Part shown: positions 50,925 through 59,836 of the stretch, piece by piece
How the letters are laid out: each line of letters begins with the position of its first letter
Numbering within the stretch: position 1 is the stretch's first letter
Assembly (NCBI GenBank): GCA_900541505.1
Contig: UQKK01000011.1
Coordinates: forward strand, 1 to 64,000
Source of the DNA: an uncultured Ruminococcus sp.
GTDB lineage: Bacteria > Bacillota > Clostridia > Lachnospirales > Lachnospiraceae
DNA length: 64,000 nt
Direction of reading: 5' to 3'
Notes under the pieces: model-generated
What the model saw: only the letters and a program-made list of their open reading frames with translations
Databases searched by the model: none
Told to the model about the DNA's origin: nothing
Position numbers and translations under genes: made by a program

Positions 50925-51154
50925 ACAAGAAATATTAAGAGTCTAAATAGCTGTAAGTATTTCGAATCTATATGGTTATCAGCATTTAGACAGATATACC
51001 TTGATGATAGGGCAGGAAATCCCTTTTTGAATACAGTAGACCTAAGATTGCCATGAATGTATTGATAAAACCCTTTTGCAAAGAGTGTGTTTGTTACCGT
51101 TGTAGCCTCTATGATTTCCTGCCTTATTACATAATCACGCCAAAAGGAGGGATT
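50925..51154. other. Structured leader between ACP and hydrolase 2
   Basis: This 230-nt stretch contains a local stem GTCTAAAT(A)GCTG / CAGCATTTAGAC (50941-50953 with 50980-50991) and a long-range 11-bp perfect pair GGCAGGAAATC (51011-51021) / GATTTCCTGCC (51113-51123). The second pair closes about 90 nt just upstream of the ribosome site of gene 51155. It could be a regulatory leader. Confidence 0.45.
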
Positions 51155-52204
51155 ATGGCAAATACAAATTTATTTGACCGAAATGACCCAAAATGGGCAC
51201 ATCCGGGAGTGTTCGAAGAATACTACATCGACGGGCGGACTACTGTAAATAAGCTTACCAACCCGGAGAAACCTTATGAAAAACGGCTGAACTCCCGGAA
51301 TAAGACTTATAAAATATTGGAAGAAGGCAAGCCCGCTTTCTTTGAGGCAAACCCGGAGTACGCCGAGCAGGGGGAGACCAAAGATTTCATGGTGCCGGGC
51401 TGTCCGGAGGAACCGGACACGGAAGTCCATGTCACCGTGCGTATGCCAAAGAAACGCCGTAAAAAGATGGCAACCATCTTTTACATCGCGGGAGGTGCCA
51501 TGCTTTACGGAACCCCTTACATGGGGCCTATTGAGGAGTACTGCTACAACTACAACTGTATTGTGGTAGCACCCTGGTACAGGAGCAGTCTGGACGCTCC
51601 CTATCCGGCAGCCATCAACGACTGCCACGCAGCGTACAAGTGGATGATGGAGCATGCGGAAGAGTTAAACGTAAATCCAGATAAAGTGGTCATCACCGGC
51701 ATGAGCGCGGGAGCCTACTTAGACCTTGCCGTTGCTTTCCGGCTCAAACGCTATGGCTATGAGCCCAGGGGCGTGGTGTCTTTAGACCCTATCTTTGACG
51801 ACCAGGCAGAGGCGTTGTCCAACCACTACATCAGTGACAACTGGGACAGCGCCCAGATGGGAAAGGTGATGGGTTTATATTTAGGACAGAACAGAGAACA
51901 CGATGACGGCACACCGGAGGCTTTGGTAGACCATGCCACTGTGGAGGATTGTAGAGGTTTATGCCCTATTATTATCCACACCACGGAAAGCGATGCAGGA
52001 CGTGACCCGGCAATGACCTTCATGCACAAGCTGTATGAGGCGGGGACTTACGCGGAGATTCACCAGTGGGGAGGCACTTGTCACGCAACCCTTTACAATG
52101 CGCCTAAGGAGAATCCCCTCCGGCAGCGCTACCAGACCATTGTGGATGGAAATATCCAGGACTTTTTCAAGTATGACATGCGCCGGAAATGGCTGCAGGA
52201 ATAA
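51155..52204 (+). CDS. HSL-like alpha/beta hydrolase, paralogue 2
   Basis: This 349-aa protein of the same array has the signature RNDPKWAHPGVFEEY, triad S184 (TGMSAGAY), D280 (TESDAGRD) and H310 (HQWGGTCH), and oxyanion region IAGGAMLYG. Conserved blocks shared with paralogue 1 include PYPAAINDCHAAYKWM and the FRLKRYGY helix. ATG 51155 is preceded by AAAGGAGGG. The in-frame extension from 51053 is Cys-rich leader and was dropped. It is 12 nt from paralogue 3. Confidence 0.88.
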   Translation: MANTNLFDRNDPKWAHPGVFEEYYIDGRTTVNKLTNPEKPYEKRLNSRNKTYKILEEGKPAFFEANPEYAEQGETKDFMVPGCPEEPDTEVHVTVRMPKKRRKKMATIFYIAGGAMLYGTPYMGPIEEYCYNYNCIVVAPWYRSSLDAPYPAAINDCHAAYKWMMEHAEELNVNPDKVVITGMSAGAYLDLAVAFRLKRYGYEPRGVVSLDPIFDDQAEALSNHYISDNWDSAQMGKVMGLYLGQNREHDDGTPEALVDHATVEDCRGLCPIIIHTTESDAGRDPAMTFMHKLYEAGTYAEIHQWGGTCHATLYNAPKENPLRQRYQTIVDGNIQDFFKYDMRRKWLQE

Positions 52205-52216
52205 AGGAGGTTAGAT

Positions 52217-53305
52217 ATGAGCGAGAATGTAACATTGAGACAGGACAACCGGATGGATAAGAAATGGGCGCATCCGGAAGCCTTAGGCGGAGCCAACTGG
52301 GCAGTGCCGGGGCTGATGGACACTTTCTTCGAATTGTCGAAGAATGACCCCAAAGCAAATATTGCTGAAAGAAAAGAGCAGAGAGAAATGCTTTTAGAGG
52401 ACGCTCTCGCCAATGAGAGTGAAAAGCGCAAAGCTGCCGGGGAATGGAAGTTCATCAAAGGACCGGGCTGCGTGGAGGAGCCGGAGACAGAGGTAGAACT
52501 GTGTATCCGTATTCCTAAGAACGTGGAAGGGGATGGAAAGCTTCCCTGTATCCTGGAGATACCGGGAGGGGGCTTATACATCGCAGGGTCTTATGAGTAT
52601 TATATGAGCATGCTCGCCTCCCAGAGCAAGCATCATAAAGCGGTAGTCGTATCCTTCAACTACCGTACCTGTGTGGAAGCCCCATACCCGGCGGCGGTCA
52701 ATGACTGCCATGCGGCATATCAGTATATCTTAGACCACGCGGAGGAATTAAATGTAGATACCAACATGATAGTCATCCACGGCTTCAGTTCCGGGGCACA
52801 GCTGGCACTGTGCTTGGGATTCCGTCTGAAACGCTATGGCATCAAGCCGAGAGGCATTGTTTCCTCCCTGCCTATCATTGACGATGTGAATGCCACCCAG
52901 TCCGGCACCTTCTCCTTCCGCAATGAGGAGACAGGGACCATCGACGCCTGGGATGCGGAAGGCATCCGTCTGACCATGCAGAAATGGCTGGGAGAGCACT
53001 ATGGAGACCCGACCCTTCTGCCGGAGGCACTGCCGAGTCGTGCCACGGTGGAGGACTGTATCGGATACCCGCCTACTTGGTTCCCCATCATCGGGGAGAT
53101 GGACGGCAGCCGGGATGCTACTTTAGAGTTCTGCAAGAAGCTCCATGGAGCAAATGTATTTGTGGACTACCATGTATGGGGCGGCTGCAATCACAACACC
53201 ACAGACCCCTCCACACCCCTTGGAAAGCTGATGGCAAACGGGGACGATTACAACATCGACATGGCGTTTAAGTATGATTTTTCCCGTCCGTGGACGGAGG
53301 AATAG
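52217..53305 (+). CDS. HSL-like alpha/beta hydrolase, paralogue 3
   Basis: This 362-aa protein has the signature MDKKWAHPEALGGAN, the triad S191 (HGFSSGAQ), D296 (GEMDGSRD) and H326 (WGGCNHN), and IPGGGLY at the oxyanion side, closest of the six to the standard HGGG. An insertion relative to paralogue 2 lies after strand six (residues about 226-250). AAAGGAGG precedes the ATG. It is followed after 79 nt by the 145-aa small protein. Confidence 0.88.
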   Translation: MSENVTLRQDNRMDKKWAHPEALGGANWAVPGLMDTFFELSKNDPKANIAERKEQREMLLEDALANESEKRKAAGEWKFIKGPGCVEEPETEVELCIRIPKNVEGDGKLPCILEIPGGGLYIAGSYEYYMSMLASQSKHHKAVVVSFNYRTCVEAPYPAAVNDCHAAYQYILDHAEELNVDTNMIVIHGFSSGAQLALCLGFRLKRYGIKPRGIVSSLPIIDDVNATQSGTFSFRNEETGTIDAWDAEGIRLTMQKWLGEHYGDPTLLPEALPSRATVEDCIGYPPTWFPIIGEMDGSRDATLEFCKKLHGANVFVDYHVWGGCNHNTTDPSTPLGKLMANGDDYNIDMAFKYDFSRPWTEE

Positions 53306-53384
53306 AAAAAGACAAAGTGTAGGAAATTTCCGGCTGTGGGAAAACAAACTTTCCTACAGCCGAAAAAATGAAAGGAGAAAAAAG

Positions 53385-53822
53385 ATGAGCGATATCTCAA
53401 AAGTAACGATGGAGGCATATGAGACAGAAGGAGCAACCGGATACATCATTGCTCCGGAGAGTGAGATGAAGAAGGTGGTTATCCCCAGCCCGCCGACAAT
53501 AAAGATGATGCCTATCAATCCACGCGATGCCGTGATCTATCTGACAGAAGAGGAAATCACACCTCAGACAGCAAATATTGACCAGCTGAAAGCATATGCG
53601 GTGGACAATAAAGCAGTCCTGATTTGTCCGAAAGACCGGAAGGAAAAAGAACTGGTAGCCACAGCGAAATATGTGGAAGCCAACGCGAAGACTTTGAATG
53701 TAAAGAAAGATGGACTGAGTGTGAAGACTGACTCCGCTATGTTGGAGCTTGGAAATGAACTGGTTGACTCTCTGACAGATGAGGATATGGAAGTAGAAGA
53801 CGCTGAAATCATTAATCTTTAG
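53385..53822 (+). CDS. 145-aa protein resembling a truncated array hydrolase
   Basis: A small acidic cytosolic protein of no assigned family. The middle aligns by eye with the strand-helix-nucleophile part of its neighbours: AVLICPKDR (against TVVPDYS), AKYVEANAKTLNVKKDG (against YQWMVENAERFNIDPDN) and KTDSAMLELGNEL (against FGESTGAHLAL). It then stops where the second half of the fold should begin. The Asp and His of the triad are therefore absent. AAAGGAG lies before ATG 53385; the extension from 53274 overlaps paralogue 3 and was rejected. A non-catalytic partner is possible (inference). Confidence 0.7.
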   Translation: MSDISKVTMEAYETEGATGYIIAPESEMKKVVIPSPPTIKMMPINPRDAVIYLTEEEITPQTANIDQLKAYAVDNKAVLICPKDRKEKELVATAKYVEANAKTLNVKKDGLSVKTDSAMLELGNELVDSLTDEDMEVEDAEIINL

Positions 53823-53855
53823 ACAGTGTGAGCTGAAACTGGGAAAGGAGAAAAT

Positions 53856-54950
53856 ATGGCAAAAGATTGGAACAGAAGTGATATCAAATGGGCACACCCG
53901 GAGGCTGCAGAAGAGGGTTGGTATACCGTCACAATGGGAGATATAAAAGAAACTGCAAAATTGTCGCGGGAGGAATTACTGGCTGAAAATGAACCTATAG
54001 GTGAATTGATGTGCGCTACTTTAAAAGAAAGTGAAGAAGAGGCATATCAGAATGTGGAATGGAAAGAGTACTATACAGAAGGTGGCTGTGTAGAGGAGCC
54101 GGATGCCAAACCGGTCAGAGTATTAGTGGGAATCCCCAAGGATATAAAAGAGGGTGAAAAGCTTCCTTTATACTTCAACTTTAATGCAGGAATTCTTTGT
54201 TTTGCAAGAAGTTATGCAGAAATGTGCTTATCATTGGCAAGACCTATGATGTATTCAGCTATAAAACGATTCATTCACATTAGCTATGACTGTTCACGCT
54301 GTACACCTGAATATCAATATCCGGCGTCTACCAATGATGCCCATGCAGCTTATCAGTGGGTACTCGACCATGCGGAGGAACTTCATATTGATACAGATAA
54401 GATTGTCTGGTCTGGTGTAAGCTCCAGTGCTCATACAGCATTATGTATGGCATTTCGCATGAAAAGATACAACTGGGGTAATGCTCCGATGCCAAGAGGA
54501 TTGGTATTAATGGTACCTGTGCTGGATGATTTGGCATTTAACCAGTCACAGCAGTTTCATATTACAAACGACGATGGTTCAAAAGCCGGATGGGATGGAG
54601 AGCAGAATCGTTTCAGTCTGAAACTGTGGTTAGGAGACCGCTTTGGAGAGCCTTCCTTGCTGCCGGAAGCAGTACCGGGCAGAGCCACGCTGGAAGATGT
54701 CAAGGGACTTCCCCCTATATGGATTCCTGTAGAAGCGGAATTTGATCCTGGCAGAGATACCGCATATCGATTAGTCTCTCTTCTTCATGAAGCCGGGGTG
54801 TTCTGCGATTTGCATGTTTGGGGCGGCAATACACATCATATCACCTCAGCATGTGAGACGGATTTCGGAAAAAGAGTACGTCAGATAATAGTAGGAGCTT
54901 ACAGAGATGCTGTCACCTTTGATTTCCGTCGTCCGTGGCTTGAAAAATAG
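53856..54950 (+). CDS. HSL-like alpha/beta hydrolase, paralogue 4
   Basis: This 364-aa protein has the array signature (RSDIKWAHPEAAEEG). It is the most divergent copy. The nucleophile elbow is G187-V-S189-S-S191, with Ser in place of the last Gly, and the oxyanion side reads NAGILCF in place of a Gly-Gly pair. D297 (EFDPGRD) and H327 (GGNTHH) remain. These changes could weaken hydrolysis or favour another reaction. AAAGGAG precedes the ATG. Confidence 0.86.
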   Translation: MAKDWNRSDIKWAHPEAAEEGWYTVTMGDIKETAKLSREELLAENEPIGELMCATLKESEEEAYQNVEWKEYYTEGGCVEEPDAKPVRVLVGIPKDIKEGEKLPLYFNFNAGILCFARSYAEMCLSLARPMMYSAIKRFIHISYDCSRCTPEYQYPASTNDAHAAYQWVLDHAEELHIDTDKIVWSGVSSSAHTALCMAFRMKRYNWGNAPMPRGLVLMVPVLDDLAFNQSQQFHITNDDGSKAGWDGEQNRFSLKLWLGDRFGEPSLLPEAVPGRATLEDVKGLPPIWIPVEAEFDPGRDTAYRLVSLLHEAGVFCDLHVWGGNTHHITSACETDFGKRVRQIIVGAYRDAVTFDFRRPWLEK

Positions 54951-55053
54951 AAGATGAGAATAAAGAGCAGCCTCTGTTAGAGCATAATCATCTGTATCAT
55001 TGCAAAACGTAAGCGTTCTGCAGATGTATAAAAATTTAATGAGGAGACTATTT

Positions 55054-56175
55054 ATGAGTGATACAAAAAAGGAAAACATTCTTGAGGGCGAACCACGTTA
55101 CGAAGTAGTCCATGATGTAGGAGACCCCAAATGGAGTATTCCCAGTGCGAAAGAAGTATGGAATCTCGCGATGGGGAATGAGTCAACAGTAAAAATGTAT
55201 GATCTTTCTTATTCCATTGAAGAGAAAAGAGTATGGGCAGAAGAACAATATAAAGATATGGCAGCTACAGAACCTGTATTTGATGAAAACTCCTCCTGTG
55301 AGCTGACAGTTTATGATGTCCCCGGTTGTCCGGAAGAGCCTGATACTGGTACAAAGGCATATGTTGTTTTGCCTAAAAGCTTAAAAAATAAAAAGAAAAA
55401 GCGTGTGCTGTTCCTCATTCCAGGCGGAGCCATGATGCTCTGCAGTCCGGTAAACCATGCCCGGCCTATCACTGAATATGCAGAAAAGTTTGAATGCATG
55501 GTTGTATCTCCATTGTACCGCACTTCCCTGGATGCTCCTTATCCGGCTGCGGTCAATGACATTCACGCTGTATATCAATGGCTTATGAATAATGCAAAAG
55601 AACTCGGCGTGAATACGAACAAAATCGTTTTGTCTGGCGTGAGTTCCGGTGCCGGACTTGCGGCAGCTCTTCCATTCCGACTTATGCGATATGGGTACTG
55701 GAATGTAAGAGGAGTAGTCGCGGATAATCCGATTACAGATGACCGTGAAATGTACCCCAGCAGTGAATTACATAATGTGTGTTGGGATGGAAAAGATGCG
55801 CATGTGGCATATCGTATGTGGCTCGGCTATAACCATGGCTCAGCGAGAGTCAGCCCGGAGGCACTTGCAAATCACGCTAAAGTAGAAGATTGTATCGGTT
55901 ATCCTCCGCTTTTTATCCATAGTAATGAATTTGACCCGGACAGTGATTATAGTCGCGATTTCTTTGGGAAAGTAAAGGCAGCACATTCTTTTGCAGAGTT
56001 TCATGGATGGGGCGGCGTCGGACATGTCGGCTTTATCCTTTCCCCTGAGCTCGCAGTCACAAAAAATATGGTAATCGATCAGAATATCCGCATTCTCTTT
56101 GAAGAGGATCTCCGTCGTCCATGGGTGATTGACGAATACAAAGAAAAAATTGCAAAAAAATTTGAGAAAATGTGA
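55054..56175 (+). CDS. HSL-like alpha/beta hydrolase, paralogue 5
   Basis: This 373-aa protein has the signature VGDPKWSIPSAKEVW, the triad S197 (SGVSSGAG), D294 (EFDPDSD) and H324 (GWGGVGH), and oxyanion region IPGGAMML. DAPYPAAVNDIHAVYQW is shared with paralogues 2 and 3 (blocks named in part). ATG 55054 has GAGGAG upstream; the frame from 55000 was trimmed. The gap of 103 nt before it has no clear promoter. The MFS gene follows after 27 nt. Confidence 0.87.
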   Translation: MSDTKKENILEGEPRYEVVHDVGDPKWSIPSAKEVWNLAMGNESTVKMYDLSYSIEEKRVWAEEQYKDMAATEPVFDENSSCELTVYDVPGCPEEPDTGTKAYVVLPKSLKNKKKKRVLFLIPGGAMMLCSPVNHARPITEYAEKFECMVVSPLYRTSLDAPYPAAVNDIHAVYQWLMNNAKELGVNTNKIVLSGVSSGAGLAAALPFRLMRYGYWNVRGVVADNPITDDREMYPSSELHNVCWDGKDAHVAYRMWLGYNHGSARVSPEALANHAKVEDCIGYPPLFIHSNEFDPDSDYSRDFFGKVKAAHSFAEFHGWGGVGHVGFILSPELAVTKNMVIDQNIRILFEEDLRRPWVIDEYKEKIAKKFEKM

Positions 56176-56202
56176 TGTACAATAAAAGGGGGATAGATAT
56201 CA

Positions 56203-57501
56203 ATGAATTATAAGAAAAAAGCGATAACCGGAGCAATCGGATTTGCACTGATAGCGGTATTTTCATCATTTGTTTATATGGCTGTTACTATGATTTCCAT
56301 GAATATCTGTGAATTACATGGATTTACAGTAGCTGAATTTTCATTATTTTTCTCGGCATACGGTGCGGGAACAATTGTTTCAAATTATATGCTGGGATTA
56401 CTGATGAAAAAACTGGGCTTGAAAAAACTTGCAAGATTTGGTATTCTGCCATCAATAATTTCAACTATCGTTCTGATACTGGCAGATAATATAATACTGC
56501 TTTCAATTGGCGCATTTATAATCGGATTTTTTGTAGGATTAGTAAGTATTGCTACCTATTCTGTTTTTGTGGGAGCCTGGTTCAACAGAGGAAGAGGGAT
56601 GATGATTTCCCTGCTTGGAGGCGTCACTTCTATTGCAAATATGATTTTTGCTCCGGTTATGGCAAATGTTATCGAAACATCTGGAACAGTGACTGCTGTT
56701 CTGGGATTGGGAATTGTCCTTACGGTAGTGACAATCATAGGAAACTTTATGGTTTGCAATCTTCCTTCTGTTTATGGAGCAGAAATGGTCGATATCACGA
56801 AAGAGAAAAAATCAAAATCTGCGAAAGATGACAGTCAGGCTGCTGAAACGCAGGAAAAACCTTACGATATTCAGATGCCCGCATCTAAACTTCTGAGGCA
56901 CCCTGCAACAATCATCGCTCTGTTGATACCGTTCCTTGGAATTGTAGGAACACTCTTGTATATGAATTATCATGTATATGTTTATGAATCTATGGGATTA
57001 GACTATACGACAGCAGCACTCTTTGTATCCATTGCATCAGGAGCAACCATTATTTTCTCTCCGCTTTTCGGAATTGCATGTGACAAGCTGGGAATAAAAG
57101 CAGGAATTATAATATTCTCAGGCACTGTAGGAATAACAAGAATTTTATCTCCGATATTGGGTGGATATGCAGGTGCGATTATATTTGCATTATTTAACGG
57201 GATGAGTTCTTATGCTTTTTATGTAGGAGGTATTGTATTTCCAGAGCTATTTGGTCAGAAAAACAATGCCACTTTAAACGGCTGGTTTGGTGCACTCTCA
57301 GGATTGAGCAGCATCGTTGCCGCACCACTTGCTGTTCAACTCATAGCGGCAGCAAATCAGTCTTATGATTTAGTTATATATGTGAGCGGAGCCTTGTTCT
57401 TGCTTTCCATTGTGGGAATCATTTATTTGATGAGTGATTCAACAAAGAAGAGTTTGATTAAGATGGATCAGAAGTATTTACAAAAAATAAATAATCAATA
57501 G
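56203..57501 (+). CDS. MFS transporter
   Basis: This 432-aa protein has twelve hydrophobic helices in two six-helix halves, with a charged cytoplasmic loop between them (about residues 198-225, rich in K, S and E). The pattern resembles OFA/anion-type major facilitators (VFVGAWFNRGRGMMISLLGG). It probably imports the substrate or exports the product of the hydrolase array. AAAGGGGG lies upstream. A bidirectional terminator follows. Confidence 0.88.
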   Translation: MNYKKKAITGAIGFALIAVFSSFVYMAVTMISMNICELHGFTVAEFSLFFSAYGAGTIVSNYMLGLLMKKLGLKKLARFGILPSIISTIVLILADNIILLSIGAFIIGFFVGLVSIATYSVFVGAWFNRGRGMMISLLGGVTSIANMIFAPVMANVIETSGTVTAVLGLGIVLTVVTIIGNFMVCNLPSVYGAEMVDITKEKKSKSAKDDSQAAETQEKPYDIQMPASKLLRHPATIIALLIPFLGIVGTLLYMNYHVYVYESMGLDYTTAALFVSIASGATIIFSPLFGIACDKLGIKAGIIIFSGTVGITRILSPILGGYAGAIIFALFNGMSSYAFYVGGIVFPELFGQKNNATLNGWFGALSGLSSIVAAPLAVQLIAAANQSYDLVIYVSGALFLLSIVGIIYLMSDSTKKSLIKMDQKYLQKINNQ

Positions 57502-57546
57502 AGCAGTATAAAAATTTTACCAAAATATCATAGGTGCAGCAAACAA

Positions 57547-57589
57547 AAAATCAGGAAAGAATCTCATAGGCAGATACTTTCCTGATTTT
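57547..57589. terminator. Bidirectional terminator
   Basis: AAAATCAGGAAAG (57547-57559) pairs perfectly with CTTTCCTGATTTT (57577-57589). It lies between the convergent MFS and TetR genes, with A- and T-runs on both sides. Confidence 0.85.
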
Positions 57590-57590
57590 C

Positions 57591-58205
57591 TTATAATAAA
57601 AAAGCTTTGTTATAATCCTCCTGATTTGTAACCGTTAAATTAAATGCCGTACTAAAGACTTCAGCAATCTTATCTGGTGGATCAATAAAATTATGTGTAA
57701 CGAGATAATCCAGTGTACAGAGCTGTATTGCTGCATTTTTATATGACAGGAAATCAAACAGATTGTCGTGATTAAGGACTTGTTCTTCTCCATCCAAAAC
57801 CTTATAACTTATTTTGGCATTCAAAAGGAGATTCCTTGCAGAATTTTCAAATTCTTTAAAAAGTTGATAGCGATACTCCGGCTGTACAAGAATATGTACA
57901 ACGTCTTGATGTTCATAGGCATATTGAGTACAGCTTCGCCAACAAAGCAGAAAAATATCCGTCATACTATAGTCTGAAGAAACATCAGGAATCGGATAGG
58001 GAGAAAAATTATATTTACGCACAAATTCCTTGATGATATAGTCCAAGACGTCAATAGTGTTCCCAAAATGATAATAAAAACTGGAACGATTCACATTTGC
58101 TTCTGCAATAATCTGTTTTACAGAAATTTTCCGAAACTCTGTTTTCTGCAGCAATGCTATCATAGCGGCACAGATTTTTTCTTTTGCAGACTGCCTGGGA
58201 TCCAT
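57591..58205 (-). CDS. TetR-family transcriptional regulator
   Basis: This 204-aa regulator has a TetR_N helix-turn-helix (residues about 8-55; FRKISVKQIIAEANVNRSSFYYHFGN) and a helical ligand-binding C-terminal domain. ATG 58205 is preferred (GAGGTGAAG upstream) over GTG 58214. It is divergent from hydrolase 6 and convergent with the MFS gene, so it likely represses one or both. A promoter on its strand is at 58246-58274. Confidence 0.88.
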   Translation of the reverse strand: MDPRQSAKEKICAAMIALLQKTEFRKISVKQIIAEANVNRSSFYYHFGNTIDVLDYIIKEFVRKYNFSPYPIPDVSSDYSMTDIFLLCWRSCTQYAYEHQDVVHILVQPEYRYQLFKEFENSARNLLLNAKISYKVLDGEEQVLNHDNLFDFLSYKNAAIQLCTLDYLVTHNFIDPPDKIAEVFSTAFNLTVTNQEDYNKAFLL

Positions 58206-58518
58206 AATCTTCACCTCATCTTCTGTTATTTGATTTTCTTTTTATATTATCTCATTTTGAGCTTGGATTTACAATAGAAATTTTCCTGCTTCAGGCGATA
58301 AAGATGAACTGTGAAAAACATGACATGATTACTTTGGCTGATACATTTCCTGCATATTGGTTGAAAATTACGACAAATATCAGGAAACGTTGTCTGATTC
58401 AGATGATTATTTCTACATGCCTTGATTGTATAATTAATTCAAAGGATACAAATCGGTATCTATAGAACGGAAATTAAAGCGCTGGAATTTCTAATAGAAA
58501 TAAAAAGGAGGAACTTGT
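58206..58518. other. Divergent intergenic region (TetR / hydrolase 6)
   Basis: This gap of 313 nt holds no gene. It contains the TetR promoter (58246-58274) and an imperfect long stem ACATTTCCTG(C)ATATT (58343-58358) with AATATCAGGAAACGT (58376-58390) that could be an operator or RNA structure. TATAAT at 58429-58434 may serve hydrolase 6, though no good -35 is placed for it. Confidence 0.5.
58246..58274 (-). promoter_or_regulatory. Promoter of TetR gene
   Basis: Read on the minus strand, TTGTAA, a 17-nt spacer and GATAAT with an extended TGA in front lie about 40 nt before the TetR start. Confidence 0.65.
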
Positions 58519-59628
58519 ATGTATCTTGATAAAAAAGAAAAACAGTTTTCGATTGAAGGGGTCCCACAGGAAACACTGCCGACATTAAGTGAGGGATATT
58601 TTGATGACAGGACAGACCCCAGATGGGCTCATCCCGAATTAACCGCTATCTATGAGGTCGAGCATGCGTGCGACCAGTCGGCAAAAGTTTCAGCGCCGGA
58701 AATTACAGAAGAAGAGCGACTGCAAAGAAAAGCTGAGTGGTTGAAACCGACTTTGGAAAGATCGTTTCCGAAGAAACACGACGTTGTGCGGACTGAATAT
58801 ACAGTAAAAGGATTGAATGAAAAGGATCCGGACATCACTGTTTACGTAACAAAGAAGAGGGATTCCCAAAAAGAGATATCCCCGGTTCTTTTTGGAATTG
58901 GTCAAGGCGCAATGATGTTTAATCCGTATAAAGGGCTTGCGCCGAGTATGGAACTGATTGCCATGGAACATGATGTGACATTGGTATTTGCGGAAGCGAG
59001 AACTGCCGTAGAAGCCCCCTTCCCGGCAGCTTTGGATGATTATCAGGCAGTCTATCAGTGGATGCTTGATAACGCAAAAGAATTAAAAATCGATTCCGAC
59101 AATGTTGTCCTTCTGGGAGAAAGCGGCGGGGGCTATACTTCTCTTTGCTTTGCATTCCGTTGTAAACGTGTCGGTTTTAAACCGAGAGGCTGCATGGCAA
59201 GAGAGCCGATTACTGATGACAGTATGAGCTTTCCGTCAAGCCGGATTGTCCAAGGAGGATGGGATGCAGCGGACAATCACCGTATTTTCCAGATTCTGTT
59301 TGGTAAGAATAACGCATACTCTCCATTCTTGACTCCAGAACATGTTCCGAATCACGCGACAGTAGAAGACTGTAAAGGGCTCTGCCCGATTTTCATCCAT
59401 GCGATGGAACTGGATGCCGACCGTGATGCTTCAATGGATTTCGCAAGAAAATTATATGAAGCAAAGGTTTACACGCAGATTCATGTCTGGGGCGGAGCTG
59501 GACATGGTGCATTTTTCCTTCCTCCGAAAGGTGAAAGCAAAATTCATGATGCATATAAGGCAATTTGTTTTGCAGAGCTTCATGATATGTTTACCTATGA
59601 TTTACGGCGTTTGTGGCTTAATGATTAA
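58519..59628 (+). CDS. HSL-like alpha/beta hydrolase, paralogue 6
   Basis: This 369-aa protein is the last array member. Signature RTDPRWAHPELTAIYE comes after a longer N-terminal tail of about 30 residues. The triad is S202 (GESGGGY), D299 (ELDADRD) and H329 (WGGAGHG); the oxyanion side reads GIGQGAMM, with Gln between glycines. AAAAGGAGG precedes the ATG. It is separated from the others by the MFS and TetR genes and has its own terminator at 59664. Confidence 0.88.
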   Translation: MYLDKKEKQFSIEGVPQETLPTLSEGYFDDRTDPRWAHPELTAIYEVEHACDQSAKVSAPEITEEERLQRKAEWLKPTLERSFPKKHDVVRTEYTVKGLNEKDPDITVYVTKKRDSQKEISPVLFGIGQGAMMFNPYKGLAPSMELIAMEHDVTLVFAEARTAVEAPFPAALDDYQAVYQWMLDNAKELKIDSDNVVLLGESGGGYTSLCFAFRCKRVGFKPRGCMAREPITDDSMSFPSSRIVQGGWDAADNHRIFQILFGKNNAYSPFLTPEHVPNHATVEDCKGLCPIFIHAMELDADRDASMDFARKLYEAKVYTQIHVWGGAGHGAFFLPPKGESKIHDAYKAICFAELHDMFTYDLRRLWLND

Positions 59629-59663
59629 AAATACCTTAAATAAAACATATTTATAAATTACAG

Positions 59664-59716
59664 AGGAACCATTGTAGTAGAAAAGTATAATCTATAGAAC
59701 AATGGTTCCTTTTTTG
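59664..59716 (+). terminator. Strong intrinsic terminator
   Basis: AGGAACCATTGT (59664-59675) pairs perfectly with ACAATGGTTCCT (59699-59710), followed by TTTTT. It closes the hydrolase block. Confidence 0.88.
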
Positions 59717-59836
59717 CAGAAAACAAAGCAGAAAGACAAATTTTCCCCGCTTTTTTGTGCGATGGCAGACATATATTTTCCCCTTCTTTAAAGTTATGAT
59801 AATAATAGTAAACCAGCATGGAAGGAGAAGTTCTAT

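Noticed and set aside
44405..59628. Bile-acid or steroid (bai-type) operon
   Set aside because: There is no CoA ligase, no BaiE-type dehydratase and no flavin steroid reductase in the block; SDRs and the HI0933 flavoprotein alone are not enough.
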